A stretch of DNA of 64,000 nt from Skeletonema tropicum (GCA_037178625.1 CM074138.1:1116001-1180000); one strand, 5' to 3'; shown: positions 40,937 through 52,462, numbered from the stretch's first letter. The notes: generated by a model from the sequence alone, not told the origin. Numbers and translations are program-made.

Positions 40937-42887
40937 ATGGCCACAACCAACCAAGACCTAAAACGAGTCATTTCCAATCCAGAAGCGATAACGGATCGTG
41001 AAGACAAAAAAACAAGGTTAGAACACGCCATGATGAAAACGGTCACAGCCTATGAAAACAACGGGGCTCGTCAAGGAACCGAAGATATCATCATGGATGG
41101 TGAAGGAGGTGCACCCGATCCTTCGGGCTTTCCATTCTCTGCAACCATGTCTCAAGATGGATCTCGCTTATCAAGTTTATCTGGTGAAGAAGAGGGAAGC
41201 AATAGCGACGAAGACAGCATGATTGATGAGGAGGGGGGAGGGACCCACACCCACGGCGTACACGACAGTGGCGGTGGTGTTCCTCTGAAAAAAGAAACAA
41301 GCGGCAGAATTAAACGACAGGTATCTCATGATGAATCCATGACAAATTCCAATTCATCATCTCAGAATCGTCAATCCAGTGTTACTGGAGGAGGTTGGGG
41401 ATGGTATGAAGATGTTCATGGGCATGAACATTCGGCTGCGTCGGGTGGGGATTTTTTGGGAGGGGGTGAAAAGGGGGATGGGAAAAAGGATCTGAAAAAG
41501 AGTGGGATATGGAAGATGGGGAGTGATTTAATGCAGAGTGCTTTGGAGGCTATTATTGAACCTCAAAAGCAAGGTAAGTGTATCATGACCACAAGATACT
41601 ACAGCATGTTTCATCATGGTCACAGTGTTTTTTTCTCTGTGGATGCGTTGCGATTTATTTAGCTTGATGACGTCACGCCCAACGGTGCGACAGAAATCAT
41701 ATGGTTATGTAGGGGTATCACCAACACACTTTGATGATGATTTTATTTTGCTCATCATTTCTTCTTTGCGAACTTACAAACTCATTCCTCCTTTCCTCAT
41801 GCTGTCTATTGTCGTAGAACACAACACCATGGCGGTTACGGCGCCCACCTACGTCCTGGAAGAATCACTATCATCTCAAAAGCTTTGGAAGCATACTGCC
41901 GGAAACCGCCCACCCCAACCTGTCGAAGAGCGTGCCTTCTTTGAACAAATTTGGGCCCAAAACTTTACAAGGTCCAAAGTGAGGTATGAAATTCCAGTTG
42001 AGGTTCTTACGGCTTCCACTCCCATTGCGATTAATCCATTTAACGACGATAGTGTTGATCACAACCAGTCAAATTTATCAAACTACAATTTGGCCGCTCC
42101 ATTTAACATGAAAGGAGATGAGGACGGTGGCATGGCGGATCCGGCGTCGGTAAAGGCAGCACAGGCAGATGTTGCCGAAGCTACACTCAATCACCATTTG
42201 AATAGTGTTGGAGCAATCGAGATGTATTTTGACCCAAATCGACCGAAAGATTACAATATGGGAACGTTGGGACCGCACAAGCATCACCATACACTTGTAA
42301 ACAAAAAGATGAAGGGTGTTGGAAGTGATAATGATTTGACTGTCGTTGTGAGAGGAGATAACGTGTTTGGAACTACAGTGAGCAAGAGCTTCCCAGCTAC
42401 GAATGATCAGGGCCAGCCAATGGATGGGGTAGACACCGTCAGTATATCTATTGCAAGTTATCGTGTCGTCGAGTCCAAGAAACATGGCAAGTACGCACAG
42501 TACCTCGTTATCTTTTGCGATGGTAACTTCAGAAATACAGTTGGGGTCTGGAAGCGATACTCTGATTTTTCTCAGCTTAGCCGAAAAGTTACAAATGGTC
42601 CAGAAAGTTGTGCTGCCGTCGTTACGGGTCTCAATCCTCTAAGTGTGACTGACGACGATCATGACGTAGAGCTTCTTCCAAATGCAATGACAAGCTGGAG
42701 ATTGCTCAAGAAGAGACAGAGATGGTACCGATGTCTTGACGCTGGGTATCTCTCGCTCAAGGTCTTTTTGTTGGAACGCTTCTTACACGATATCTTATTT
42801 GAGAGCTCTAATCCTCAAATTCTTCGGGATTTCGTGGGAGTGAAGTCGTCAGAGTCTAGCAAACTTGACATCAAGGGATTGCAGTGA
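40937..42887 (+). CDS. PX-domain (sorting-nexin-type) protein, two exons
   Basis: Exon 1 is 40937-41573 and exon 2 is 41818-42887; the 244-bp intron starts GTAAGT, ends TAG and splits a Glu codon. The 568-residue protein has a disordered N-terminus with acidic and His/Gly-rich patches. A PX domain follows at about 420-550: VSISIASYRVVESKKHGKYA, then VGVWKRYSDFSQL, the basic-aromatic motif (RYSDF) that contacts the 3-phosphate of phosphoinositides, and later LEERFLHD-like helices (LLERFLHDILFES). PX proteins bring cargo sorting or signalling factors to endosomal membranes. No BAR domain is visible, so it is not a classical SNX-BAR protein. The middle region (residues 213-415) has no identified domain. 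Confidence 0.85.
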
Positions 42888-43007
42888 AGATGAAGAATGC
42901 TCGGCATGATGAGAAGAAAATAGTGACGAGAAGAAAATAGTGTTTCGATTAGAAATTGATGAGCCACTGGCTTGATTGTACGAAGTAAAAGTTAGATACA
43001 TCCTTAT

Positions 43008-44487
43008 TCAATACACAACGTTTAATGAGTTGATTTCTTCTGCGGAAACACCTCGTTTCTTCAACTCGGTGCGGAAATGGTTCAAGTCACTTGCATATTT
43101 CTGTGTCGCTTGGGCGATTTTGATAGAGAGCTTCTCGATTTCTTGATTCATGTCATTGACGAAGTCACAAATGTTGCTCGTAAGCTCATTTGATGAATCA
43201 CCAGTCAGACCTGCCGATGCAACTACATGGTTTCGATGCTGATCGACAGATTCATTCTTCTTTCGCTGCCTCTCCAGCGACTCCTTCAAAGCTGCTCTCT
43301 TGGCAGCATTGCAACTAACGACGTCGGAAGCTGAAAACATGAATATGAACATAGTTTATAAGTATGGACATGAGTTTTGTGACTATAGTACTCCGAGACA
43401 AATGAAAATTCAATGTGTAGCACTTTCACTTACAATTCAGCTCCTTAGCCTTTGTTTGATATTTGAGACAGTCAATATCCTCTCTCATAGATGCAACCTT
43501 CTCTTGAAGCTCATTGTACTCGACACGCGTTTGCCGAATTGCCTTCCTGGTTGCTGAAAGTCTTGCATTTGCAGCACTGAGAGACGTTCTATCCTTTTCC
43601 ATGTCCTTGGTTTGTGACTTGAGATTTGATACCTCGCCAGAGCAAATTTGAAGCTTTTCACCGTGAATCCTGTTGCTTTCTTTGAGATTATTACTATCGG
43701 ATTCATTCTTCAGTGCAACCTTCTTGAGCCGTCTTATCTGGGCACGCAGCTCTTCGATGTCGATTGATTGCTGTCGTTCCACTCCATCAAAGTACGACCT
43801 CATTTCACTACATACTCTCTCGTGTGATGCCATTACATCTTGCAAGTGAGAATTCTTCCTGGATTCAATAGCGTGCAGTTCTGATGTTCGTCTTGCGATT
43901 AGTTCCTCCTTGAAGAGAGACTGGTGAGTATCGCATTGTTGCTCAAACAAGCGCACGTCGGTGTCGAGCTTTTCTCTCACGTGACTTAGTTCGTCTCTAT
44001 GTTGGCTGCGAGTGCTACTATATTCGTCAAGGAGGCGCTTCTCTAAAGCATCCCTCTCGGCATCCAACTCTGTCTTCGATGCCTTGGTTCTCTCGACTTG
44101 ATTCGCATGAAACCCGATTGAATCTTTGACTCTCGCATCCGTCTCTCCTATTGTGTTTTTGAGCTTTTCGTCATGGCAATATTTGACAAAATTGGACTTT
44201 TGTTCGATCACCTTCAATTCAGTTTCGTTGTCCTCTTGCACGTTTTCTACCTCTATGTCTTGCTTCTCGATTCTCATATCAAGCTCTCGAATGTTCTCCC
44301 TGGTGACTTCATAATAGGATTGTATCCCGGCAAACTCAGTCTGAGCTTTGTTTCTGCTCGTCCGAGCCTTCTCGAGATCGCATTGGAGTTGATCGACGAG
44401 TTCCTTCAGCTCGTCTATCGACTTTCCGACCCATTCAGTCGGAACATTGTTGCGTTTTTGCTCCTTTACATTCGTCTTCTTTGCCAT
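43008..44487 (-). CDS. GAS8: GAS8/DRC4-like nexin-dynein regulatory complex subunit, two exons
   Basis: Exon 1 is 44487-43434 and exon 2 is 43330-43008; the 103-bp intron starts GTAAGT and ends CAG in phase 1. The 458-residue protein is nearly all coiled coil. The order of conserved stretches follows GAS8: ELKELVDQLQCDLEKARTSR, then YYEVTRENIRELDMRIEKQD, ELKVIEQKSNFVKYCHDEKL, RRTSELHAIESRKNSHLQDV, the FxGVERQQSIDIEELRAQI-type block, and a C-terminal coil. GAS8/DRC4 is a linker subunit of the nexin-dynein regulatory complex that controls ciliary bending. The length is close to the usual 470-480. In a diatom the only cilium is that of the male gamete, so expression is probably restricted to gametogenesis (inference). 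Confidence 0.85.
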
Positions 44488-45296
44488 GGCACGTCGAGGG
44501 ATGTCACTGGGAGGTGGAAATAGAAGCGAAATAACTTCTGGACGAGAGAGCTATTTGTGCAAATCATCTACTTGAATTCGACTTCCTAGCATTAAAAATT
44601 ACATAAAATCTGTATGGTACTCTCAAGCACTATGATTCTGGCACCCCAACGCTACCTACCTACAGCAATAGTCTCGACCTCGACTACGACCTCTCTAGAT
44701 CTAGAGGGAGAAGAGTTTTGCTGGTGCTGACGAAGGTATCTTCTTTCTCCACCTCATCAGCAAAAGTACTATTTAGCCTTGGCCTACACACTCCTCTTCT
44801 TCCTCACAGCGCGAGTGTGAGATCTCCGGACGAATCTGTTACTGTTAGCAAGGGAATAGTAAGTAATACATAGGTGCCTGCTTGGCTCTCTCTATATCTA
44901 CATACTTCTACTTAGGGAGATGAAGCGCAATGCCTGGTGTTATCGTAGAAGGAAGCACTGGCATACCATAATTATATCTTCGTAGCAGAAATTCTGATTT
45001 ACGTAACTTGAACTTGATATGTAATTTGTCCCATCCTAATACTAACAGCCACTTCACTCTCCAACAAGAGGTCCGCTGCGCATCAACCATCAAGAGCCAT
45101 GACACCTCAATCCTAATCAGTCCCCTGACTTTTGTCCCTTCAAACTACTTTGAATGTGCAGTTCTCATTTCTCGTTCGTTGCCCCTTTTACTTAACTAGG
45201 TCTTACGTCAAAAGCGAAAGGACCCGCCCAGTCTATGCTATTGAGCCCGTCAGGTATTTCCCCGTATTTCAGCATCTTTCCAATGTCATCTACAAA
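44488..45296. other. Intergenic region, no supported gene
   Basis: In these 809 bp there are only short frames with no protein-like composition. A small inverted pattern around CTCTAGATCTAGAG (44691-44704) is a 14-bp perfect palindrome. I see no repeat shared with the rest of the window. Confidence 0.45.
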
Positions 45297-47009
45297 CTAT
45301 GCCATCGTCACGTTTGACAATACCAATAGTCTACACAAACGATGAATCTTGGCAAGACCCCCACTCTTCTTCACAAAGAAAAAGATCATGAGCGCAACAG
45401 CAGATGCAGCAGAGGCGACAATGATACCAGTCATCATTACATTGACTTTAGTAGGAGTGGAAGTGGAAGTGGAACTAGAAGCGTTGGCGCCATCATCTTC
45501 TAAAACTACAGCTTCCAACTCATTCTTCGCGAGCACAACACTGATAGCAAATGCGGTCTCCGTATCACCAAGAGGTGCAGCCAAGGCACGGGTAGATCCA
45601 GATCCAGCAGCGTCAACAACGTCAAAATCTTCAATGAGTTCAACTGCAAGGCGACGACGACTGTTGACAAGCTTGAGGTACACAACACCAGACACTTTGG
45701 CAATGTTATTTCTATCGTAACTGAAGAAGTCGGCAGGTATGACGGAAGCGACGTGCATGCCATTCTCTCTTGTGACCCTGGTCTTGGAGGAAATGGAGCT
45801 GTCCCGGAGAGCACCATCCTTAACAATAACAAACTCCGAGCCGTCTTGGGTAACTGTGATATCGCCGAGGCTGTCGATCTCCATCTCTGCATTTACGGAC
45901 TTCATGCAGACATTCAAATAGTCGTTGGGTCCGAGCAAATTTGTGTTGCAGTCAAAGTTGTTTGCACCATCACAAGTGCATGCTTCAATATAGTCTCCTA
46001 CCGTTGCAGTCAATTGAACTAATTGAATAAATTCAACAATCTCGGGCTCAGGCTCAGCAACCGCGGTCCCACTGATGGACGTTGACGAAATATCAACCCC
46101 TTCTGTGGCTGCTATTTCCTGGACGGAGGTTTCAAAGGAACCATCGTCAATCGACTGAGTAAATTCGAACTCAAAGGTTGCGAATAATGCCTGGACTTCA
46201 TTGACACAATCGATGGACCCATCGCAGTACGCCGAAAAAGTGATCTCAACAGCAATATCAAGATCACCAGTCAGGGTGTCTTCGGATCCGGTGACTTCAA
46301 CTTTTGCGTCAATTCCTGCTTCTTGAAGGAGATTTTCAATCGCCTCTTGAAATGCTTCAATGACACTGGTAGCTTTATCTGTCTCATCTTCAATTTCAAC
46401 AGTTGCACTTGCAATTTCTGCCTTTTCTTGTATAAGACTTGCCTCACCAAAGCCAGACAGTGTTATATTTACTTCACTGACGAGCTCAACAACTGTTTCA
46501 TTTTGTGGTATCAACTGAGCAAAAGTAACAATATCAGTAGTAGTAAATTCAATCGTGGTTGCGTATTCTATATCAATATCGATGTCACGTTCCTTTCTCT
46601 TGATGACCACATTCGACGCCGATAACAAGTCGACCCTGACACACATCTCAATTGATCTCCTATCATCATTCCATATTTGGCTACCGACCATGTTCGGCTT
46701 ATCCAAATTCAAAGAGACCTTCAAGTCTTGAACTTCGTCCACCGCTTCTGAAGTGCTACTTGAAATTACAATTGCGATATCAGTGACGGGCTCAATGCAT
46801 CCCTTGGTTAAAACATTGACATCAAAGGAGGATCGGCCTGTTCCAATCTTGTAGTCGAGAAGGATATCATCGGGAGTTTCGTAGTTGAAATCAGAATCGA
46901 GGCCAGTAAAAGCGAGGGTCCAATCTTTGATTTCAGCCGACGCTTGAGACGCGGCAAAGAGAAGGGCACCAAGGGCAAAGAAACACAACTTGGAGATGCA
47001 ATGGAACAT
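45297..47009 (-). CDS. Type I membrane glycoprotein-like surface protein, function unknown
   Basis: The 570-residue protein has a clear signal peptide (residues 1-25, ending ASA). It has a long acidic, Ser/Thr/Val-rich ectodomain, a transmembrane helix at about 527-547 (GIIVASAASAVALMIFFFVK) and a short basic cytosolic tail. Cysteines cluster at about 335-355 (ACTCDGANNFDCN) and near 265 (YCDGSIDC), suggesting disulfide-linked extracellular modules. A segment with alternating hydrophobic residues (TDIVTFAQLIPQNETVVELV) suggests beta-sandwich repeats. The pattern RRRLAVELIEDFDV at about 450 is common in diatom surface proteins. A cell-wall or adhesion role is inference; no enzyme motif is present. 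Confidence 0.75.
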   Translation of the reverse strand: MFHCISKLCFFALGALLFAASQASAEIKDWTLAFTGLDSDFNYETPDDILLDYKIGTGRSSFDVNVLTKGCIEPVTDIAIVISSSTSEAVDEVQDLKVSLNLDKPNMVGSQIWNDDRRSIEMCVRVDLLSASNVVIKRKERDIDIDIEYATTIEFTTTDIVTFAQLIPQNETVVELVSEVNITLSGFGEASLIQEKAEIASATVEIEDETDKATSVIEAFQEAIENLLQEAGIDAKVEVTGSEDTLTGDLDIAVEITFSAYCDGSIDCVNEVQALFATFEFEFTQSIDDGSFETSVQEIAATEGVDISSTSISGTAVAEPEPEIVEFIQLVQLTATVGDYIEACTCDGANNFDCNTNLLGPNDYLNVCMKSVNAEMEIDSLGDITVTQDGSEFVIVKDGALRDSSISSKTRVTRENGMHVASVIPADFFSYDRNNIAKVSGVVYLKLVNSRRRLAVELIEDFDVVDAAGSGSTRALAAPLGDTETAFAISVVLAKNELEAVVLEDDGANASSSTSTSTPTKVNVMMTGIIVASAASAVALMIFFFVKKSGGLAKIHRLCRLLVLSNVTMA

Positions 47010-47659
47010 CGTGAAGTGTCACTGTTGACTAATGACCTGTGGAAGAAGGAGAGAGAATTATCTGTGATGGTGAGAGAGTACTTATGTACTAGCAAGCATT
47101 GAGCAGTGTTCATCGTAGATCGTCATCGTAGAGGCATCATCTATCTGTGTTGATATGGTCGAGTCATAGTAATCCTCATCTAGGCCAAGGCCGCCAAGTC
47201 TTCTTCCTCTAGGCGCAACAAAGAACAAATACAAATACAACGATACTGAATCTATATCTATAGAAACAGTGAATTTGCATTGCAGCAGAGCCAGACCGGG
47301 CGACTGTTGTGCCGATGCTAATGCAGATGCAGGTGTGTCTTACTTGCGATTGGGTTGATACTTCTTATGATACCTTTCCAGAGAGAGGTTCAATACTCTA
47401 TCCCAGAAGTATTATTGCACAGCGATTAGACAAGACATCAAAAGGTGGGTCATAGAAAGATACCATCAATCCTCATTTAGGTTGAAGATTGTTAAGTGCC
47501 GGAGGATGAAAACGAAGAAAGACAAAAATGGCGACTCCAATCAAGCATAGATAAAGTGTAAAGTTTTTAGATGATTTTCGTAACCTTTATTTGTTGTCGG
47601 CGAACTCGAAATAGTAAGAGGTAATGCAAAATGTAATGCAAAATATCCTTCAGTTTTTA
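47010..47659. other. Intergenic region upstream of the surface-protein gene
   Basis: These 650 bp lie between the start codon of the surface protein and the TTA target duplication of the Harbinger element. I see no repeat, RNA gene or conserved frame. The tandem AATGCAAAAT/AATGCAAAAT pair (about 47625-47645) lies just before the element. Confidence 0.4.
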
Positions 47660-48088
47660 GGCCGATCCTTACGGTCTGTCACACATGACAATTTACTTGA
47701 AGTAGAAAATAAAATCAGAAAATTTTGACCCTTACGGGCCCCTTTTTTTTGTCTAGTCCTCAACCCAACTACACAAAAGGGAAAAAGAGGCCAGAAAACT
47801 GTCTAGTTGGATTCCAAGTACATAAATTGTACAGATGATAATACAGTTGATCGAGATGAACCGACGTCTTCTCATTCCATTTCTTTACTGCCAATGACAT
47901 CAATTTAAATTACGGCTGCACAATCAATTGAGTTGCCTCGCCATCATCACCACATTTCCTTCAACTAGGGTGCACCGTGTGCGAGTAAAAGAGGAGAGAT
48001 AAAGCAGTACTCTAGAGGCGCATGCACGTAGCTGAGGCCGAACGATGAGCGGCAACCTCAGGAAGTCACAGGTATCTTGATTTTCGAA

Positions 48089-48130
48089 CGCTGACCCCAT
48101 GCCTGCGAGAGGCAGGCGATGGGGTCAGCG
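48089..48130. other. Strong hairpin of about 18 bp stem
   Basis: CGCTGACCCCATGCCTGC is followed by the loop GAGAG and the inverted arm GCAGGC-G-ATGGGGTCAGCG, with a single bulged G. It lies inside the Harbinger element, left of the nested insertion. Function unknown: it could be a subterminal structural site, an RNA hairpin or a relic of another insertion. Confidence 0.75.
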
Positions 48131-48381
48131 GCAGATTCTTCTCACTACTCACTAAATATTGAGATATGTAATAAAATCCTTTTTTCTAGCATTGCCTAGC
48201 CGTATCATAGCTTATGCGGGCAGCATTACTACTTATTCGATCAAGCCAAACGAAAGGATGCAAAAAGAATCGCTGTAACATGACGATTCGAACTTACTTC
48301 AGGGGTAACAAAATGTAACAAAGACTAACCCTAACAAAATTCCTTCCCGCAATAATTAAGGATTTCTACACTTAAGGATTT

Positions 48382-48606
48382 CATAAGCGACATGAAGATG
48401 AACATGATCGGGCGAAGAAAAGAGTGAGCTAGTAGTGGCTTAGTCTATGATGAGGCACGATCGAATCATGGCCGTGAAACGATGATGGTCAGCTTATGGC
48501 TGATCAACCAGTCACGATCGGCTAAGGAATGACCGATGACCACTGGATGAGTCCCGAGTGCCATGGAGACTCAATAAGGATGAGTCGATCGGACAGAATC
48601 CTTATG
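48382..48606. repeat. Left 225-bp terminal direct repeat
   Basis: It begins CATAAGCGACATGAAG and ends ACAGAATCCTTATG. It is identical by eye to 51453-51677. The short inverted ends CATAAG/CTTATG are comparable in position with the inverted tips of ordinary LTRs. Confidence 0.9.
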
Positions 48607-49059
48607 CAACCCAAACAAAAGTGATTCGAAGAATCAAATGCCATGGCACGGAACAAAATCTGATGTCGATGAGATGCAATCGGCATCGAATACCGCAGGG
48701 AGGGATAATGTCGGTTGATATGAATGATTAGTTTCGAAGAAAGCTCGAGGTTGGTTCGGATACGAGTAAAGTCGTATGATGATGATGAATGCTCGTTAGC
48801 TCAGACATGGTAGAGATGATCAGGTAGCGTCGATGTAATAGATGCTCAGGCAGCTTGATATCTCCAAAGATAGCTCCAATAAGTAGATGCTCTGATTGTT
48901 CCGATCACCAAAAATAGTCGCAGGAGCGGAAGCGTGGATACGTTGAATCGCCGCACTCTTAACAGGGTACGTCCAGCCCTGTACTGAAAGACATTAGTCT
49001 AACAGTTCCTCGCCGTAATATTTCATTTTGTAAAAAAAAAACGGGGTAGCTTGAAAAGC

Positions 49060-49640
49060 TGGGTGTGAGCCATCGTGCAGCGTAAGCCACATACAGAATG
49101 AAGAGTTCTGTAGCCAGACAAGAGGCCGATAGCAAAAGATGGGGCGAGGAATCAATCCTTTTGATAGAGACCAAGCAGTGGAAGGTCAAGAGACCTGGGT
49201 CCGAGATGATGCAGCATAAGAGCCACAATGCAGGATGATGAATCCTACAGCCAGATGAATAGGCCAATATCGAGAAAGTTGAGGTGGAGACATCCTTTTG
49301 ACGAAACCGAGAGGGGTGCACCGAAATGCAGAAGGGGACGTCGTGAGACGATTGATATGGGGATGGAAACATCCTTTTGATGAGACCGAGAGGGGTGCAC
49401 CGAAATGCAGAGGAAAACGTCGTGAGACGATGGTGGTAAGGAACAAATCCTTGTGAGCATCGAAGATGCAAAGGGATGGTCATGAGACCGAGTTTCAAGG
49501 AAACAATCCTTTTTGAATTGAACCAAGTAAAATGCACCAGAGATGCAGGAGGAGTCAGGAGACCTTGGTGTAATTGCATAAATCATGCAGGGAGGACGTC
49601 GATTGACGATGGAAATAATCACCAGACAGAGGTCGGTGGG
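49060..49640. repeat. Degenerate tandem repeats inside the LTR-type element
   Basis: Blocks of about 90-110 bp recur with changes, marked by GACCGAGAGGGGTGCACCGA (about 49305 and 49384), GAAATGCAG and CGTCGTGAGACGAT (about 49338 and 49420). Similar weaker copies extend on both sides. No protein family is visible on either strand. Confidence 0.65.
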
Positions 49641-49689
49641 GAGCGCGAGTGACTGAGTGACGTAAAAGCTACAGCGGCCAAGCCTTCGC

Positions 49690-49986
49690 TAATACATCGA
49701 ATGAATTGTTTGTCAACGTTCTGAGCAAGCTTGTCGTGATGCTACCAGATTCTACTTGGAGGACACTCCTGACGCAGAACATCACAGTATTTACGAGTTG
49801 GTGCTCGTCGAATCAACTTGCGGACGTGAAGTGCCGGAAGGCTGTTTAAGACAGAACGCTTTGCATAAGAATCCGGAAGGAGCAAAACAGTGCGGTTGGC
49901 GAGACCTTGCTGCTGACAAACAATTCGTCACTGCTGAATTCGTTGACACGAATGAGATATCATTTCACCGCAGAGATATTCGTTGA
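49690..49986 (+). pseudogene. Protein-like ORF fragment inside the LTR-type element
   Basis: A frame running from about 49698 to the TGA at 49984 gives about 95 codons (LEDTPDAEHHSIYELVLVES, then GCLRQNALHKNPEGAKQCGW) with mixed, protein-like composition unlike the GA-rich surroundings. A stop lies just upstream (TGA near 49692). It may be a captured host exon. No family is recognised. Confidence 0.35.
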
Positions 49987-51452
49987 CACGAAACGGAAGC
50001 GTCTGCAAAAGATGAAATAGAAGACAAGAAATGTCAGTAATGAATATCCAGAAGATAACTTCAGTTGATGATTGTATCCAGGTAGCACTGAATGAGGAGC
50101 GAAAGTCGCAATAGATGGATTGCTCTCGATGAGGAGAGATTATTCGCAGGAAGTACTGCGCTGAGGAGTGTTGGTGGAAGGAAACCATACCACTAAATAG
50201 TAGTGTAGTCTTGAAAAGACGTATGACTTGATGCCGTGTAGAGACGATTGAAACTCATGATGAGTCATGCCGATAGAAACGGAGAGCAGTGATGAAGAGT
50301 TACCGCAAGAGGCGATCGAAGAGCTAATCACGGTGGATGATGCCTCATAAGATAATAATGAGTGAAATAATGGAGAACTTCGTCGATGGAAGTAGACTGA
50401 GTGGTGCATAACTAATGATGTTGATGCTACACGAAGGAGTGTTGGAGAACTTGACTGAGTTGAAGGAGCGTGTGAAGCGCCCAAGCCGTCTGATGGTGAC
50501 AGAGCAAGGAGGTGCTCAAAGTCAAAGGCGGAGATGTGCGAGGAGATCACACTGAAAGTGGAGATGACCATATATTAAATGATGTGAATATGATTTTGAA
50601 GATACGCATGGCATGAAGGCCGGAGTCCATGTATGATGGAGGTGCGCAAAGGTTGAGATGTAGCGAGGGAGTAGGCCTACATGGGAGATGGGCCGAACAA
50701 GTAGTGATGCTCGTATGACTACGAAGATATTATGGTAGCTTGAGAGAGATGGTAGGCCGAAATGGGTGTCTGGCAGTCCAACTGATAGTCAAGAGACCAC
50801 GTAGAGATGAGTTTCTGGAGTGCCGAGACGGAGGAAGGCATGTACTACGGAGAAGCGCAGTCTGATGATGAAAAAGTGCTCAAGTCGAAGGATGGCATGA
50901 ACCGCTGAGAGTATAGGAAGAAGCACTGCTAGATAAAGCAGGAGAACCGAGGGCGTCAAGTGCTGCTGAGAACACGATGAATCGCAGCTGTGTTGAGGAC
51001 GAGAAGCCGATGGCCGCGAGGCTGAGAGGCATGATGAGATAGTGTTGAGGTTGAGGCCAGAAGCAGAAGATGGCTGTCACACAGAGTGTGATTAGGCGTA
51101 GAGGAGATCAGTGGGAGGCTGAAGATGGATAGTGATGCCGCAGAATGAGCGGAATTGACGAGCAGCTACACAAGGAGGCCGAAAAATGGCTCGGAGCTGC
51201 TGAAAGCGTGGAAGGAAGAGCTACGCGAGACGAAACGTAGTAGACGAAGAGAGAGGCCAGAAGGTGGCAACTGAAGAGGAGGGTGGATCCCTCATGGCGA
51301 AAATAGATGGAGTGTTGAACCAGCCCGAAGGGGGCGGAGGCGGATAAGCCGAAGAATGTAGGTAGAGCGAAAGGCAAAGACGTGAAGTCTCGAATGATGA
51401 TAACAACGATGAGGTCGAAAGACGAAGAGTAAGAACGTCACAGGGAGCACCA

Positions 51453-51677
51453 CATAAGCGACATGAAGATGAACATGATCGGGCGAAGAAAAGAGTGAGC
51501 TAGTAGTGGCTTAGTCTATGATGAGGCACGATCGAATCATGGCCGTGAAACGATGATGGTCAGCTTATGGCTGATCAACCAGTCACGATCGGCTAAGGAA
51601 TGACCGATGACCACTGGATGAGTCCCGAGTGCCATGGAGACTCAATAAGGATGAGTCGATCGGACAGAATCCTTATG
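51453..51677. repeat. Right 225-bp terminal direct repeat
   Basis: Identical by eye to the left copy at 48382-48606 and in the same orientation. It is followed by the ATTT target duplication. Confidence 0.9.
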
Positions 51678-51814
51678 ATTTCGCGCAATTTTACCCAGAT
51701 ATCATGGATTTCGATTTCAGCGCTTCATGGGTCCCTCCCCACTCCGCGAATATTGAGATGCCTTTGCAATGCATTTTGGGAATGGTGTGGCATTCTAACT
51801 AGTTTTTATTGCTG

Positions 51815-52462
51815 CTAAAATGTAAGGCCTCGGCCAAGATAGCGGAATGCTCCAAGAATTAATAATTCAAGAGGAGAAGACTCTTTCCCGGTTGCATCTT
51901 TCCCCATCCACCTTGGAAACCAATTCTCCCGCTTTGCTTCTTCTACGAACCACTCGAATTCTTGGTAGGGGAGGCGGAACCGGCGGCGAAACTTTTTGAG
52001 GAATCTACTGTCATGCCGCTGGGGGCAGTCGACATACATGTGCCACCATAAAGACTGTTGTGGTGGAATAGCCTCAAGAATTCCATCCTCATTCCTCCTT
52101 GCTAAAATAATTCTCTTTTTCCGGCGTTTCTTTTCACGAGGATTTACGTCATCGTCATTGCAACGTTCGTCGTTGCTGTCATCAACCATGTTGAGCAGAT
52201 CGTCTTCGTCTTCATCCATCACCATGTGCAAAAATCTATCTGTGCTGATATATCCACTGGCATCAAAACAGTCATTAATGGACATTGCATCGTCCCTCAT
52301 CTGACCAAGCAGATCGGCTGCAGCTGCGTAAGAAATGGTGGTGGCGGAGGGTGTACTATTGTAGTTGCACAAGATGGAAGTGGCTGCAGCCGAGCGAGGC
52401 GAGGTAAATACTAAATAGAAGAAGAAGGCGTCGGAGGTCTTGGCGCGTGCGACGTGGAACAA
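51815..52462 (-). pseudogene. Harbinger-like transposase, N-terminal remnant
   Basis: The open frame gives about 215 residues and ends with a stop just after GAFRYLGRGLTF. The stretch WWHMYVDCPQRHDSRFLKKF, then RFRLPYQEFEWFVEEAKREN, matches the N-terminal part of PIF/Harbinger-type nucleases seen in stramenopile genomes; in intact ones the sequence continues after the LTF into the DDE catalytic domain. Here it stops and the downstream DNA is not recognisable as transposase. A basic block (REKKRRKKRI) precedes it. The frame has no ATG near its upstream limit (the first codon is TTG), so the true start is unclear. It lies inside the Harbinger element, consistent with the terminal repeats. Confidence 0.75.

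Larger units (their letters stand above)
48382..51677. mobile_element. Non-autonomous LTR-type retroelement (LARD-like), 3,296 bp
   Basis: Two direct repeats of 225 bp (48382-48606 and 51453-51677) bound a 2,846-bp interior. The flanking 4-bp duplication is ATTT (48378-48381 and 51678-51681). The repeats are identical by eye, so insertion is recent. The interior has no gag, protease, integrase or reverse transcriptase; its long minus-strand frames are Ser-rich and low complexity. Read on the minus strand, the interior begins TGGTGCTCCCTGTGACG directly after the repeat, which resembles a tRNA primer site. The termini are CATAAG...CTTATG, not the usual TG...CA. It was presumably mobilised by another element's proteins. 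Confidence 0.75.

Noticed and set aside
48959..49622. Minus-strand frames of 125-206 codons in the LTR-type element as gag
   Set aside because: They are Ser/Phe/Leu-rich antisense translations of GA-rich tandem repeats, have no zinc knuckle or protease motif, and similar frames overlap in other phases.
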